In this document: positions 44,453 through 51,964 of the stretch, in pieces
Layout: each line of letters opens with the position of its first letter
Numbering within the stretch: position 1 is the stretch's first letter
NCBI GenBank assembly: GCA_036646055.1
Contig: JAVXMY010000003.1
Span: 124,001-188,000, forward strand
From: JAVWMQ01 sp036646055
Lineage (GTDB): Bacteria > Bacillota > Clostridia > Peptostreptococcales > Anaerovoracaceae
Reading direction: 5' to 3'
DNA: 64,000 bases
Program-made: the position numbers and the translations under genes
The notes under the pieces: generated by a model
The model's database searches: none
The model's input: only the letters and a program-made list of their open reading frames with translations
Told to the model about the DNA's origin: nothing

Positions 44453-45463
44453 TTAAAGTCTTACGTCAATAATTGGTACATTAGGTAACTTAGCTTCCAT
44501 TGCTTCTACAAGTTCCTTATGGTCAAAACAATAACCTGCCGGTGCTGTAGGATTCACAGTGACTGCTGCCACCTTAATGTTTTCAAGAACCGTAACCTTT
44601 AGTCCTTTTTTTAATAGTTGTGGAAATGAAATTGCATCAATAAATATTTTAGTTGGATCTTTTAGTATAAATGTAACTTGTTTTATTTTTTTAGGAGAAA
44701 TATCTGCAATTACACTTTTAGTAAAAGCTCCAGGAATGTATACATATTCCGTATCCTCTAAAATTTCATCATTGATTGTTCGGCTTCCATTAAGCCCTGT
44801 CTTTAAGTCTAGAACACAAAAAGACTCACTACCTATTAAACTAATTCGGTCGCTGTGTTCTTCTATTTGAGCGCAAACGCTTTTTTCCGTAAAAACCGGT
44901 AGATTATACAACTCAACTATGTGAGCTGTTTCGTTTACTACCTTTTTCATACTTCTTGAAAGCACTGCCCCTGTTGATAAAATAATAGCATCCGAAGTAT
45001 CAGGTGAAGCTATAGACTTACGGTCTATAGCCCCATCTATTAATACAATTTCAGCGCCATATTCTAGCATTACCTGTGTTAGCTTCTTTGTATCTGCTGT
45101 TGCAACTGGTCCTGCAATTTGAACATATCCTGAAGATACAACCTTACATAATAGGATTTCTCCAATAGATGATCTAAATTCAGTTTTCTTTAAAATTTCA
45201 AGTCCTGCATCAGCCAATTCATAAAGCTGTGTGGGAACAGATACTAAGGTTCCTTCGTCAAGAAACACTCTTGGTTTATCTGTTCCAGTAACTAGGTCTG
45301 TACTTTCTCCATCACGGCCAGTAGAGGTTATACCCAAAATCATGCCTTCATCCATGGCCTCTTCAATTATATAATTTAGAGCCGTTGTTTTGCCTGCATT
45401 CTTGGACATACCAACAATTGAAACCGCCTTGTATTTACTTTTGATGTCATTAAGTAATCCCAT
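44453..45463 (-). CDS. kamB: P-loop protein of the lysine fermentation operon
   Basis: This 336-residue protein has an N-terminal nucleotide-binding loop GMSKNAGKTTALNYII (about 18-33) and a downstream VLIDGAIDRKSIASPDTSDAIILSTGA. The rest has no familiar domain. It corresponds to the gene found between kamA and kamC in lysine fermentation clusters. It is probably a partner of KamC in maintaining the aminomutase; that is inference from constant gene order. Confidence 0.85.
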   Translation of the reverse strand: MGLLNDIKSKYKAVSIVGMSKNAGKTTALNYIIEEAMDEGMILGITSTGRDGESTDLVTGTDKPRVFLDEGTLVSVPTQLYELADAGLEILKKTEFRSSIGEILLCKVVSSGYVQIAGPVATADTKKLTQVMLEYGAEIVLIDGAIDRKSIASPDTSDAIILSTGAVLSRSMKKVVNETAHIVELYNLPVFTEKSVCAQIEEHSDRISLIGSESFCVLDLKTGLNGSRTINDEILEDTEYVYIPGAFTKSVIADISPKKIKQVTFILKDPTKIFIDAISFPQLLKKGLKVTVLENIKVAAVTVNPTAPAGYCFDHKELVEAMEAKLPNVPIIDVRL

Positions 45464-45497
45464 AGTTACCCCTTATTCTAGTTCTAATTACAGCTAA

Positions 45498-46757
45498 TTA
45501 TTTTTTGTTTCTTTCATGTCTTTGTAGACCCTGTGGTTCCATTGACATTCTTTCGCCTTGAGCTAAGCCAGCAACACCTTCATAGTGATATTCCTTCTTG
45601 CCTGTGCAGTAATCACAAGTACATTCCAAAGTTTCCTTGTGTGTTGGTTCGTCGTAAGTTGTAATAACTCCTTCATAGTTTCTCAAGATAATCTTGTTTG
45701 GTGTCTGAGAAATTACGTACTGAGGCATTACTGGTGTTTTACCACCACCACCAGGAGCATCAACTACAAATGTAGGAACTGCATATCCTGAAGTATGACC
45801 TCTTAGTCCTTCAATTATTTCAATACCCTTAGCTACTGAAGTTCTGAAGTGTTCAATACCTAGAGATAAGTCACACTGATAAATATAGTAAGGTCTTACT
45901 CTATTTTTAACTAATACATGAACTAAGTCTCTCATAATGTGAGAACAATCGTTAACTCCTCTTAGTAAAACTGATTGGTTACCTAAAGGAATTCCAGCGT
46001 CAGCTAACTTAGCTAATGCTGTTGCTGCTTCTGGTGTCATTTCTTTTGGATGGTTGAAATGAGTATTTAACCATACTGGATGATGTTTCTTTAACATTGA
46101 ACATAGTTTATCAGTAATTCTCTGAGGCATAACCACTGGAGTTCTTGATCCTAATCTTACAATTTCAACATGTGGAATTTTTCTTAATTCAGTGAAGATA
46201 TAGTCTAATACATCATCTTCAACTAGAAGACAGTCACCACCTGATAGTAATACGTCTCTAACCTGTGGAGTATTTCTAATATACTCAATACACTGGTTGA
46301 TTTCATCCATTGATCTAGCTCCATCTGTTTCCCCAGCAAGTCTTCTTCTAGTACAGTGTCTGCAATACATTGAGCACTGGTCAGTAATTAAGAACAAAAC
46401 TCTATCTGGGTATCTGTGTGTTAATCCTGGTGCTGGAGAGTCTTCATCTTCATGTAGAGGGTCAAGCATATCATGCTCTCCTCTATGTGTTTCAGCTAAT
46501 GTAGGCACAGCCTGCATTCTAACTGGACATCTTGGATCTTCTGGGTCCATTAATGAAGCATAATATGGTGTAATTCCAACTCTGAAACCATCCATTACTT
46601 TTGTAATGTCTTCTTTTTCTTTTTCTGTCAACTTTACAACAGCAGCAATATCTTCCACTGAAGTTAGTCTGTTTTCAACCTGCCAATGCCAGTCATTCCA
46701 CTGTTCATCTGTTACATCTTTCCATAGAGGAACATCTTTCCAATTTCTAATAGCCAT
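45498..46757 (-). CDS. kamA: L-lysine 2,3-aminomutase
   Basis: This 419-residue radical-SAM enzyme turns L-lysine into beta-lysine. The cluster motif CSMYCRHC lies at residues 128-135, and the PLP lysine is in DAPGGGGKTPVMPQY (near 340). C-terminal cysteines (CTCDYCTGKKEYHYEG) bind structural zinc as in the clostridial enzyme. Length and all landmarks are normal. It follows the first kdd gene after an 84-base gap containing a strong hairpin but no promoter of its own that I can see. Confidence 0.98.
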   Translation of the reverse strand: MAIRNWKDVPLWKDVTDEQWNDWHWQVENRLTSVEDIAAVVKLTEKEKEDITKVMDGFRVGITPYYASLMDPEDPRCPVRMQAVPTLAETHRGEHDMLDPLHEDEDSPAPGLTHRYPDRVLFLITDQCSMYCRHCTRRRLAGETDGARSMDEINQCIEYIRNTPQVRDVLLSGGDCLLVEDDVLDYIFTELRKIPHVEIVRLGSRTPVVMPQRITDKLCSMLKKHHPVWLNTHFNHPKEMTPEAATALAKLADAGIPLGNQSVLLRGVNDCSHIMRDLVHVLVKNRVRPYYIYQCDLSLGIEHFRTSVAKGIEIIEGLRGHTSGYAVPTFVVDAPGGGGKTPVMPQYVISQTPNKIILRNYEGVITTYDEPTHKETLECTCDYCTGKKEYHYEGVAGLAQGERMSMEPQGLQRHERNKK

Positions 46758-46788
46758 TTTAAATTCTCCTTTATTATCGTTTTTTTAA

Positions 46789-46817
46789 CACTGCAGCTTA
46801 TTAATTAAGCCACAGTG
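46789..46817 (-). other. kdd-kamA intercistronic hairpin
   Basis: CACTGTGGCTTA and TAAGCTGCAGTG form a 12-bp stem with two G-U pairs and a five-base loop in the minus-strand RNA. No T tract follows, so it does not look like a terminator. It may protect or cut the message to set different levels of kdd and kamA. Confidence 0.65.
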
Positions 46818-46841
46818 ATGAATACAAAGTGTATATTTGAA

Positions 46842-47873
46842 TTAAGCATACATTTCTTTGAACAAGTTTCTTAATCCTTCATGTTCTCTTAAAACCTGTA
46901 ATGTAATTTCTGCGTGTCCCTTAGTATATCCGTTACCAACAACCATGTTAACGTCTTTACCTACACCTTCAGCACCAAGAGCTGCTTTAGTGAAGCTTGT
47001 AGCCATTGAGAAGAAGTAAACCATTCCGTCATCTTTACAAGATAGTATTGAAGCCATTTCTGTATTTTCAATGTTTACACAGTTAATAACTAAGTCAGCT
47101 AATTCTCCATCTGTATGTTCCATAACCTTGTTATAAACTGAAACTGCGTCTGTAGCATCTGCAGCAAAGTAAACATCAGCTAAATCTAGATTTCTAGCTC
47201 TGTTTGTTGATTTTTCTGATCCACCGATGCAGATAACCTTACCAGTAACTCCAGCTCTCTTCTTTGCTTCATATAAACAAAGTAATCCAGATTTACCACC
47301 GCCACCGATAATAACAACTGTATCACCAGGTTTTACTAATTTAGCAGTCTGTGCAGGTGCTCCAGCAACGTCTAAAGCAGAAAGAGCTAGCCCTTCTTCC
47401 ATATCTTCTGGAAGTTTAGCATAGATCCCACTCTGGAATAAGATTGCCTGTCCTTTAATATCTACCTGGTCAATGTCAGGCCTTACTTCTAAAATTTCAT
47501 CTATTACAAGTGGTGTTAATGATAGAGAAACTAATGTAGCAATTTTATCTCCAACTACTAAATCCCCTTCATAGTTTTCACCGATTTCCTTAACTGTTCC
47601 GATTAACATTCCACCAGATCCAGTCCATGGGTTCTTGTGTTTACCGGCTTTTTCTACGATTCCGAGCATAGTCTTTTTGATTTCTTCAATATCTCCGTTT
47701 GCTCTTCTTTCAATTTCAGTAAATGAAGCTGAGTCAATATTTAATGTTTTAACGTCGATTAAAACTTCGTTGTCGTAAATTTCCATTGTGTTATCAATAA
47801 CATCAGCTGGCTGTGGTAATACTCCCTTTGGGCTAATAACTCTGTGTGTTCCATATGGGCATCCTTTTTTCAT
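46842..47873 (-). CDS. kdd: L-erythro-3,5-diaminohexanoate dehydrogenase, copy 1
   Basis: This 343-residue NAD-dependent enzyme oxidises 3,5-diaminohexanoate to 5-amino-3-oxohexanoate. The start GCPYGTHRVISPKGVLPQPA and the nucleotide loop VVIIGGGGKSGLLCLYEAKK (about 185-204) are diagnostic. It is the first gene of the kam operon. A sigma-54 promoter lies 110 bases upstream, and a leader with a 10-bp hairpin and two direct repeats separates them. The ribosome site is AGGAGG. A second, close copy lies upstream. Confidence 0.95.
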   Translation of the reverse strand: MKKGCPYGTHRVISPKGVLPQPADVIDNTMEIYDNEVLIDVKTLNIDSASFTEIERRANGDIEEIKKTMLGIVEKAGKHKNPWTGSGGMLIGTVKEIGENYEGDLVVGDKIATLVSLSLTPLVIDEILEVRPDIDQVDIKGQAILFQSGIYAKLPEDMEEGLALSALDVAGAPAQTAKLVKPGDTVVIIGGGGKSGLLCLYEAKKRAGVTGKVICIGGSEKSTNRARNLDLADVYFAADATDAVSVYNKVMEHTDGELADLVINCVNIENTEMASILSCKDDGMVYFFSMATSFTKAALGAEGVGKDVNMVVGNGYTKGHAEITLQVLREHEGLRNLFKEMYA

Positions 47874-47909
47874 AATAATTTCCTCCTAATAATTAATTTT
47901 ATACCGTAA

Positions 47910-47950
47910 TAATAAGCATTTTTAACCATGGATTAATAAGCATTTTTAAC
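47910..47950. repeat. Two 17-bp direct repeats in the kdd leader
   Basis: TAATAAGCATTTTTAAC occurs at 47910-47926 and 47934-47950, 24 bases apart, within the untranslated leader. An overlapping inverted repeat ATGGATTAAT/ATTAATCCAT (47928-47964) would make a 10-bp stem in the RNA. Confidence 0.8.
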
Positions 47951-47983
47951 ATATATTAATCCATAAATCCATACTAATAATAT

Positions 47984-48001
47984 ATGCAATTATTGTGCCA
48001 A
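47984..48001 (-). promoter_or_regulatory. Sigma-54 promoter of the kdd-kam operon
   Basis: The minus strand reads TTGGCAC-AATAA-TTGCAT: GG and GC separated by exactly 10 bases, as in the -24/-12 consensus. It lies upstream of the first kdd gene with no better sigma-A promoter in the gap. Confidence 0.88.
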
Positions 48002-48009
48002 TTGTAAGA

Positions 48010-48027
48010 TTGTTAAAGTTTCAACAA
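48010..48027. promoter_or_regulatory. Rex-like operator next to the kdd-kam promoter
   Basis: TTGTTAAAGTTTCAACAA matches the Rex pattern TTGTTAA-N4-TTAACAA with one difference, inside a longer 7-bp inverted repeat GATTGTT/AACAATC. It sits 10 bases upstream of the -24 element. Rex senses the NADH/NAD ratio, which would suit an NADH-producing step such as Kdd. Confidence 0.6.
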
Positions 48028-48065
48028 TCCTTCTTTTATTTCTATATATTTTAGAACCATTTTGT

Positions 48066-48089
48066 GTTCACTAACCACGAATAGTGAAC
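48066..48089. promoter_or_regulatory. Probable upstream activating sequence for the sigma-54 activator
   Basis: GTTCACTA, 8 bases, TAGTGAAC: a perfect inverted repeat about 66 bases upstream of the -24 element. The word TTTGTGTTCACT recurs at 51383-51394 upstream of kal, which supports a shared binding protein. Confidence 0.7.
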
Positions 48090-48149
48090 TTATTTATGTT
48101 CCACCCTCTTTTCTAACAAACTGGAATGAGCGGGTTTTGCCATATATAT

Positions 48150-49190
48150 TTATGCGTATGTTTCTTCAAAGAACTTCTTGATTTTCTGGTTTTCTCTTAA
48201 AACCTGTAGGGCTACTTCTGAGTGGCCTTTTGTGTAACCGTTTCCGATTAGCAGTTTTACATCCTTACCGACGCCTTCTGCACCTAATGCTGCTTTAGTA
48301 AAGTCTGTAGCCATTGAGAAGAAGTATGCTCTTCCTCCATCTTTGCAGGCCATAATTGTAGACATTTCAGTATTCTGAATGTTTACAACGTTAATTACAA
48401 CGTCCGCTAGCTGTCCGTCAGTTAATTCTAAGATCTTGTTGTATACTTCAATTGCATTTGTTGCATCCATAGTCACATAATCATGCGCAACCTCTAGTTT
48501 TCTTGCTCTGTCTGTTGCACTTTCAAATCCGTCAATACATATAACCTGGCCGTTAATTCCAGCGTTTTTCTTTGCTTCATATAGACAAAGAAGTCCAGAT
48601 TTACCGCCACCGCCAATTACTACAACTTTGTCTCCTGGATTTACTAGTTTGGCTGTCTGAGCTGGGGCCCCTGCAACGTCAAGTACGGATAAGGCAAGTA
48701 CTTCTGGAATATCCTCTGGAAGTTTACCGTATATTCCACTTTGGAACAAAATTGCCTGTCCTTTAATATCTACCTGATCAATTTCTTTTCTAACTTCTAA
48801 GATTTGGTCTATGTGAATCGGTGTAAGGGATAGAGATACTAATGTAGCAATTTTATCTCCCACCTTTAGGTCACCTTTGAACTGGTCTCCAATTTCTTTA
48901 ACTGTTCCGATTAGCATCCCTCCTGAACCAGTTACTGGATTTTTATGCTTGCCTGTAATTTCAACAATTTCCATGATTCTATCCTTGATTTTTTCAACAT
49001 CTCCATTAACAGAATTTTTAATCTGTGTGAAAGACGCTGAATCTATGTTTAAGGTCTGTACATCAATTAGCACTTCATTTTCGTAAATATCCATTGTATT
49101 ATCAACAACCTGTGCGGGCTGTGGCAATACTCCTTCTGGTTCTAACACTCTGTGAGTACCGTATCTACATCCTTTTAATTTTGTCATCAT
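48150..49190 (-). CDS. kdd: L-erythro-3,5-diaminohexanoate dehydrogenase, copy 2
   Basis: This 346-residue protein is a close paralogue of copy 1 (most residues identical by eye), with RYGTHRVLEPEGVLPQPAQV and the intact loop VVVIGGGGKSGLLCLYEAKK. I start it at the ATG at 49190, 8 bases after GGAGG; the ATG at 49205 overlaps that site. It has its own canonical sigma-54 promoter. Whether it has a different substrate, cofactor or timing is unknown. Confidence 0.92.
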   Translation of the reverse strand: MMTKLKGCRYGTHRVLEPEGVLPQPAQVVDNTMDIYENEVLIDVQTLNIDSASFTQIKNSVNGDVEKIKDRIMEIVEITGKHKNPVTGSGGMLIGTVKEIGDQFKGDLKVGDKIATLVSLSLTPIHIDQILEVRKEIDQVDIKGQAILFQSGIYGKLPEDIPEVLALSVLDVAGAPAQTAKLVNPGDKVVVIGGGGKSGLLCLYEAKKNAGINGQVICIDGFESATDRARKLEVAHDYVTMDATNAIEVYNKILELTDGQLADVVINVVNIQNTEMSTIMACKDGGRAYFFSMATDFTKAALGAEGVGKDVKLLIGNGYTKGHSEVALQVLRENQKIKKFFEETYA

Positions 49191-49236
49191 CTTCGTATCC
49201 TCCATTTTTTCTTTTATTTTTTCCCGTATAATATAT

Positions 49237-49254
49237 AAGCAAAAATCGTGCCAA
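49237..49254 (-). promoter_or_regulatory. Sigma-54 promoter of the second kdd gene
   Basis: The minus strand reads TTGGCACGATTTTTGCTT, with GG-N10-GC spacing, a full match to the -24/-12 consensus. It lies just downstream of the regulator's terminator. Confidence 0.92.
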
Positions 49255-49269
49255 CTTATAAATTCTCAT

Positions 49270-49302
49270 AAAAAAAGAACTAGGTATTAATTCCTAGTTC
49301 TT
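49270..49302 (-). terminator. Terminator of the sigma-54 activator gene
   Basis: AAGAACTAGG and CCTAGTTCTT pair with an 8-base loop, followed by seven Ts on the minus strand. It insulates the activator gene from kdd copy 2. Confidence 0.9.
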
Positions 49303-49306
49303 AATT

Positions 49307-51382
49307 CTATTGTTCAGTTTCTTTTACGCTCTCAATGTGATATTTGTTTTTCTTCCTTACCATTTGAGTCTGACTTATTCCAAGAGCTTTAGCTGCCTTC
49401 CTTGTGGATCCATATTTTTCATAAGCTTTTTTAATTATTTCTTTTTCAAAGTTGTCAACAAGTATATCTAGCTTAGCTGGAGTATCCTCATTGAATTTTG
49501 GAACTGCAATGTTTTGACTTCTAGCAAAAATATCTCCATGAAGTTCCTTCATAACATCCATTACTGTTACATTTTCACCTTTTGCTGTTATAAGTAGTCT
49601 TTGGACAGCATTTTCAAGTTCTCTAATGTTACCTGGCCATTCACTTTCCATTAGATATTCTATAGCATCTTCTTCAATTCCTCTTGTTATTCCAAATTTT
49701 TCTCCATATTTTTCAATGAAATGATTTATTAAAGCTGGAATATCGTCTTTTCTTTCGTTTAGAGAAGGAACATGAATTGGGAAAACATTTAATCTATAAT
49801 ATAGATCGCTTCTAAATAGTTTTTTCTCAACAAATTCATCAAGATTTCTATTAGTGGCCGAAATAATTCTTACATTGGTTTTCACAGGTTTATTTCCACC
49901 AACTCTGAAGAATTCACCATCTTGAATTACTCTTAGCAATTTAGCTTGCATATCCAAAGGTAATTCTCCAACTTCATCTAAAAAGACTATACCATTATCT
50001 GCTGTCTCAAAGTATCCTTTTTTGCCGCCAGTTTTAGCCCCAGTAAAGGATCCTGGTTCATATCCGAAGAATTCAGACTCCATTAAATTTGGGGAAATAG
50101 ATGCACAGTTTATCTTTACAAATTTCTGCATATTTCGTGTGCTATTTCTTTGAATAATATTTGCAACTTTGTCCTTACCTACACCAGTTTCTCCAGTTAG
50201 CATAACGTTACAATCATATTTGGAAACATTCATTATCTCATCAAGAACAAGGCTCATAGCCCTACTCTCACTAATAAAGTCTGCAAACAAGAAGTTTCTA
50301 TAATCTGCCTGCTTCATTACTCTCTCTGGCCTTCTTCTTGCCTGATTCATAATGGCTGTAGCCCCTTCAAAGTACGGCGCTATTTCAGTTACAATCTTAA
50401 TATCAAAATCATCATAGCCTTCAACATAACCTTCTGCACTTCTAAGGTTAACGTTCCTCGCAATTGCTTCTGTTATATATAACGAAATATTGTAGTTATT
50501 AATTAAGTTTGCAAATAAAACTGTCCCACCTTCTCTCGTTGCCATAACATTAATGGTTTCTGCTCCAGGTATATCCGCACAGTTAATTGTTAAATCAAAC
50601 AAATCATCTGATGGCAATTGTTCTACAACACTCATAGGTTTTAATATATTCCCATAAATAGTTTCATTAAAAACTATATTTGATAATTCATCGGTACCGC
50701 TGCTATGCATTATTGTATTTGTTTTTTTATCTAAAATGTTTGTAATAAATGCGTCAGGTCCGGCTATTCGTCTAATAACATAGCCATACAGGATATTTAC
50801 TAAAAAATTATTACCCACAACAAGAAATCTATTTTTTCCTTTAGCTAATTCTTGTGCTCTAAATAGTGTTCCCGATTCATTAAAACAATATAGAAGTAAA
50901 TTTACAGGTAAGTCTTCATTTTGCCTTACCACTGTAATATTATTGTATAAAACAGCATACCCTTCAACTTCTATCTGATTGTAAGCATAATCAATACCTT
51001 TAATTTCTTTAATAAAAAGAGGCATACTAGTTAATGATGCGTTACATATAACCTTTTCTCCTACTTTAATATTGTTTGTATTGTAATATCCAGGTCCTAT
51101 TTCCTCAACAACACCACAAGCAAGCCCTCCTGTATCTGTAATTGGATTGTGCAGTTTTCCTCTTCTATTTACAATTTTCATTATCTTTTCTTTAATAATA
51201 TTTTCATTATTATTTGCATCAAGAATCAATTGTCTAAAGCTAGTTCCTTCAATGTGCAGCTTTGTAATAGCCACTCTCATTTCATGATTAGCAATTTCTC
51301 TCCTATTATCAAGTTGCCAAGCAGTTGTTGGAAGCAAAACCTTACTTCCTATAACTCTATCTTGCCCAAATAACATGTTCAT
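49307..51382 (-). CDS. Sigma-54-dependent activator with a Kdd-like sensor domain
   Basis: This 691-residue protein has three parts. Residues 1 to about 340 align along their length with Kdd (RVIGSKVLLPTTAWQLDN, KLHNPITDTGGLACGVVEEIG, LFDLTINCADIPGAETINVMA), but the nucleotide loop GGGGKSG is replaced by VGNNFLVN, so it is probably inactive. The AAA+ domain has Walker A GETGVGKD (397-404), the sigma-54 loop GSFTGA (444-449) and Walker B GIVFLDEVGE (464-473). A Fis-type helix-turn-helix (STRKAAKALGISQTQMVRKK) ends it. It likely senses a pathway intermediate and activates the three sigma-54 promoters around it. Confidence 0.93.
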   Translation of the reverse strand: MNMLFGQDRVIGSKVLLPTTAWQLDNRREIANHEMRVAITKLHIEGTSFRQLILDANNNENIIKEKIMKIVNRRGKLHNPITDTGGLACGVVEEIGPGYYNTNNIKVGEKVICNASLTSMPLFIKEIKGIDYAYNQIEVEGYAVLYNNITVVRQNEDLPVNLLLYCFNESGTLFRAQELAKGKNRFLVVGNNFLVNILYGYVIRRIAGPDAFITNILDKKTNTIMHSSGTDELSNIVFNETIYGNILKPMSVVEQLPSDDLFDLTINCADIPGAETINVMATREGGTVLFANLINNYNISLYITEAIARNVNLRSAEGYVEGYDDFDIKIVTEIAPYFEGATAIMNQARRRPERVMKQADYRNFLFADFISESRAMSLVLDEIMNVSKYDCNVMLTGETGVGKDKVANIIQRNSTRNMQKFVKINCASISPNLMESEFFGYEPGSFTGAKTGGKKGYFETADNGIVFLDEVGELPLDMQAKLLRVIQDGEFFRVGGNKPVKTNVRIISATNRNLDEFVEKKLFRSDLYYRLNVFPIHVPSLNERKDDIPALINHFIEKYGEKFGITRGIEEDAIEYLMESEWPGNIRELENAVQRLLITAKGENVTVMDVMKELHGDIFARSQNIAVPKFNEDTPAKLDILVDNFEKEIIKKAYEKYGSTRKAAKALGISQTQMVRKKNKYHIESVKETEQ

Positions 51383-51426
51383 TTTGTGTTCACTCCATCT
51401 AAAAACCGAAACATTTTCGGTTCACT
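51383..51426. promoter_or_regulatory. Probable activator site between regulator and kal
   Basis: GTTCACT occurs at 51388-51394 and 51420-51426, 32 bases apart (about three helical turns). Between them lies a perfect inverted repeat AACCGAAA/TTTCGGTT (51404-51422). The region is 30-65 bases upstream of the kal sigma-54 promoter and directly upstream of the divergent regulator gene, so it could also serve autoregulation. Confidence 0.6.
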
Positions 51427-51451
51427 TTTATCTTATTTCAATGATAAAGCA

Positions 51452-51469
51452 TTGGCATAGAAATTGCAA
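51452..51469 (+). promoter_or_regulatory. Sigma-54 promoter of kal
   Basis: TTGGCATAGAAATTGCAA on the plus strand has GG-N10-GC spacing. Only the C of TGGCAC is altered. kal starts 65 bases downstream. Confidence 0.85.
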
Positions 51470-51533
51470 TATATATCTATGTAAAAGATAATTATTATTT
51501 AAGAAATTTTAAATAACAAAGGAGATTAAAATA

Positions 51534-51923
51534 ATGGAAAAGATTACATCAACACTAAGATTAAGAATGTCACACAAAGATGCTCACTACGGCGGAAGCT
51601 TAGTTGATGGAGCACATATGGTTCACCTATTTGGTGACGTTGCTACTGAACTATTAATTAAAGCCGACGGAGATGAAGGTTTATTCTTAAGATACGACGA
51701 AGTTGAATTCTTAGCACCTACATATGCTGGAGACTACATCGAAGCTTATGGAGAAATCACAAAGATGGGAAACACTTCAAGAACTATGGAATTTGTAGCT
51801 AAAAAAGTAATTGCAGCTAGACCTGATATCAGCCCATCTGCTGCTGACCAATTAGAAGAACCTATTATCGTTGCTAGAGCCAAAGGTGTTTGCGTAACTC
51901 CAAAAGAATCAAAAAGAAAATAA
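51534..51923 (+). CDS. kal: 3-aminobutyryl-CoA ammonia-lyase
   Basis: This 129-residue hotdog-fold enzyme removes ammonia from L-3-aminobutyryl-CoA to give crotonyl-CoA late in lysine fermentation. MSHKDAHYGGSLVDGAHMVHLFGDVATELLI and DEVEFLAPTYAGDYIEAYGEI are the family landmarks. It is transcribed away from the activator gene, under a sigma-54 promoter, with an AAAGGAG site. Length is typical. It ends in a bidirectional terminator. Confidence 0.94.
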   Translation: MEKITSTLRLRMSHKDAHYGGSLVDGAHMVHLFGDVATELLIKADGDEGLFLRYDEVEFLAPTYAGDYIEAYGEITKMGNTSRTMEFVAKKVIAARPDISPSAADQLEEPIIVARAKGVCVTPKESKRK

Positions 51924-51927
51924 TACA

Positions 51928-51960
51928 AAAAATACCAGCAATTTATGCTGGTATTTTTTT
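51928..51960. terminator. Bidirectional terminator between kal and the pseudouridine synthase
   Basis: AATACCAGC and GCTGGTATT pair around an AT loop, with A and T runs on either side, serving both converging genes. Confidence 0.88.
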
Positions 51961-51964
51961 ATTG

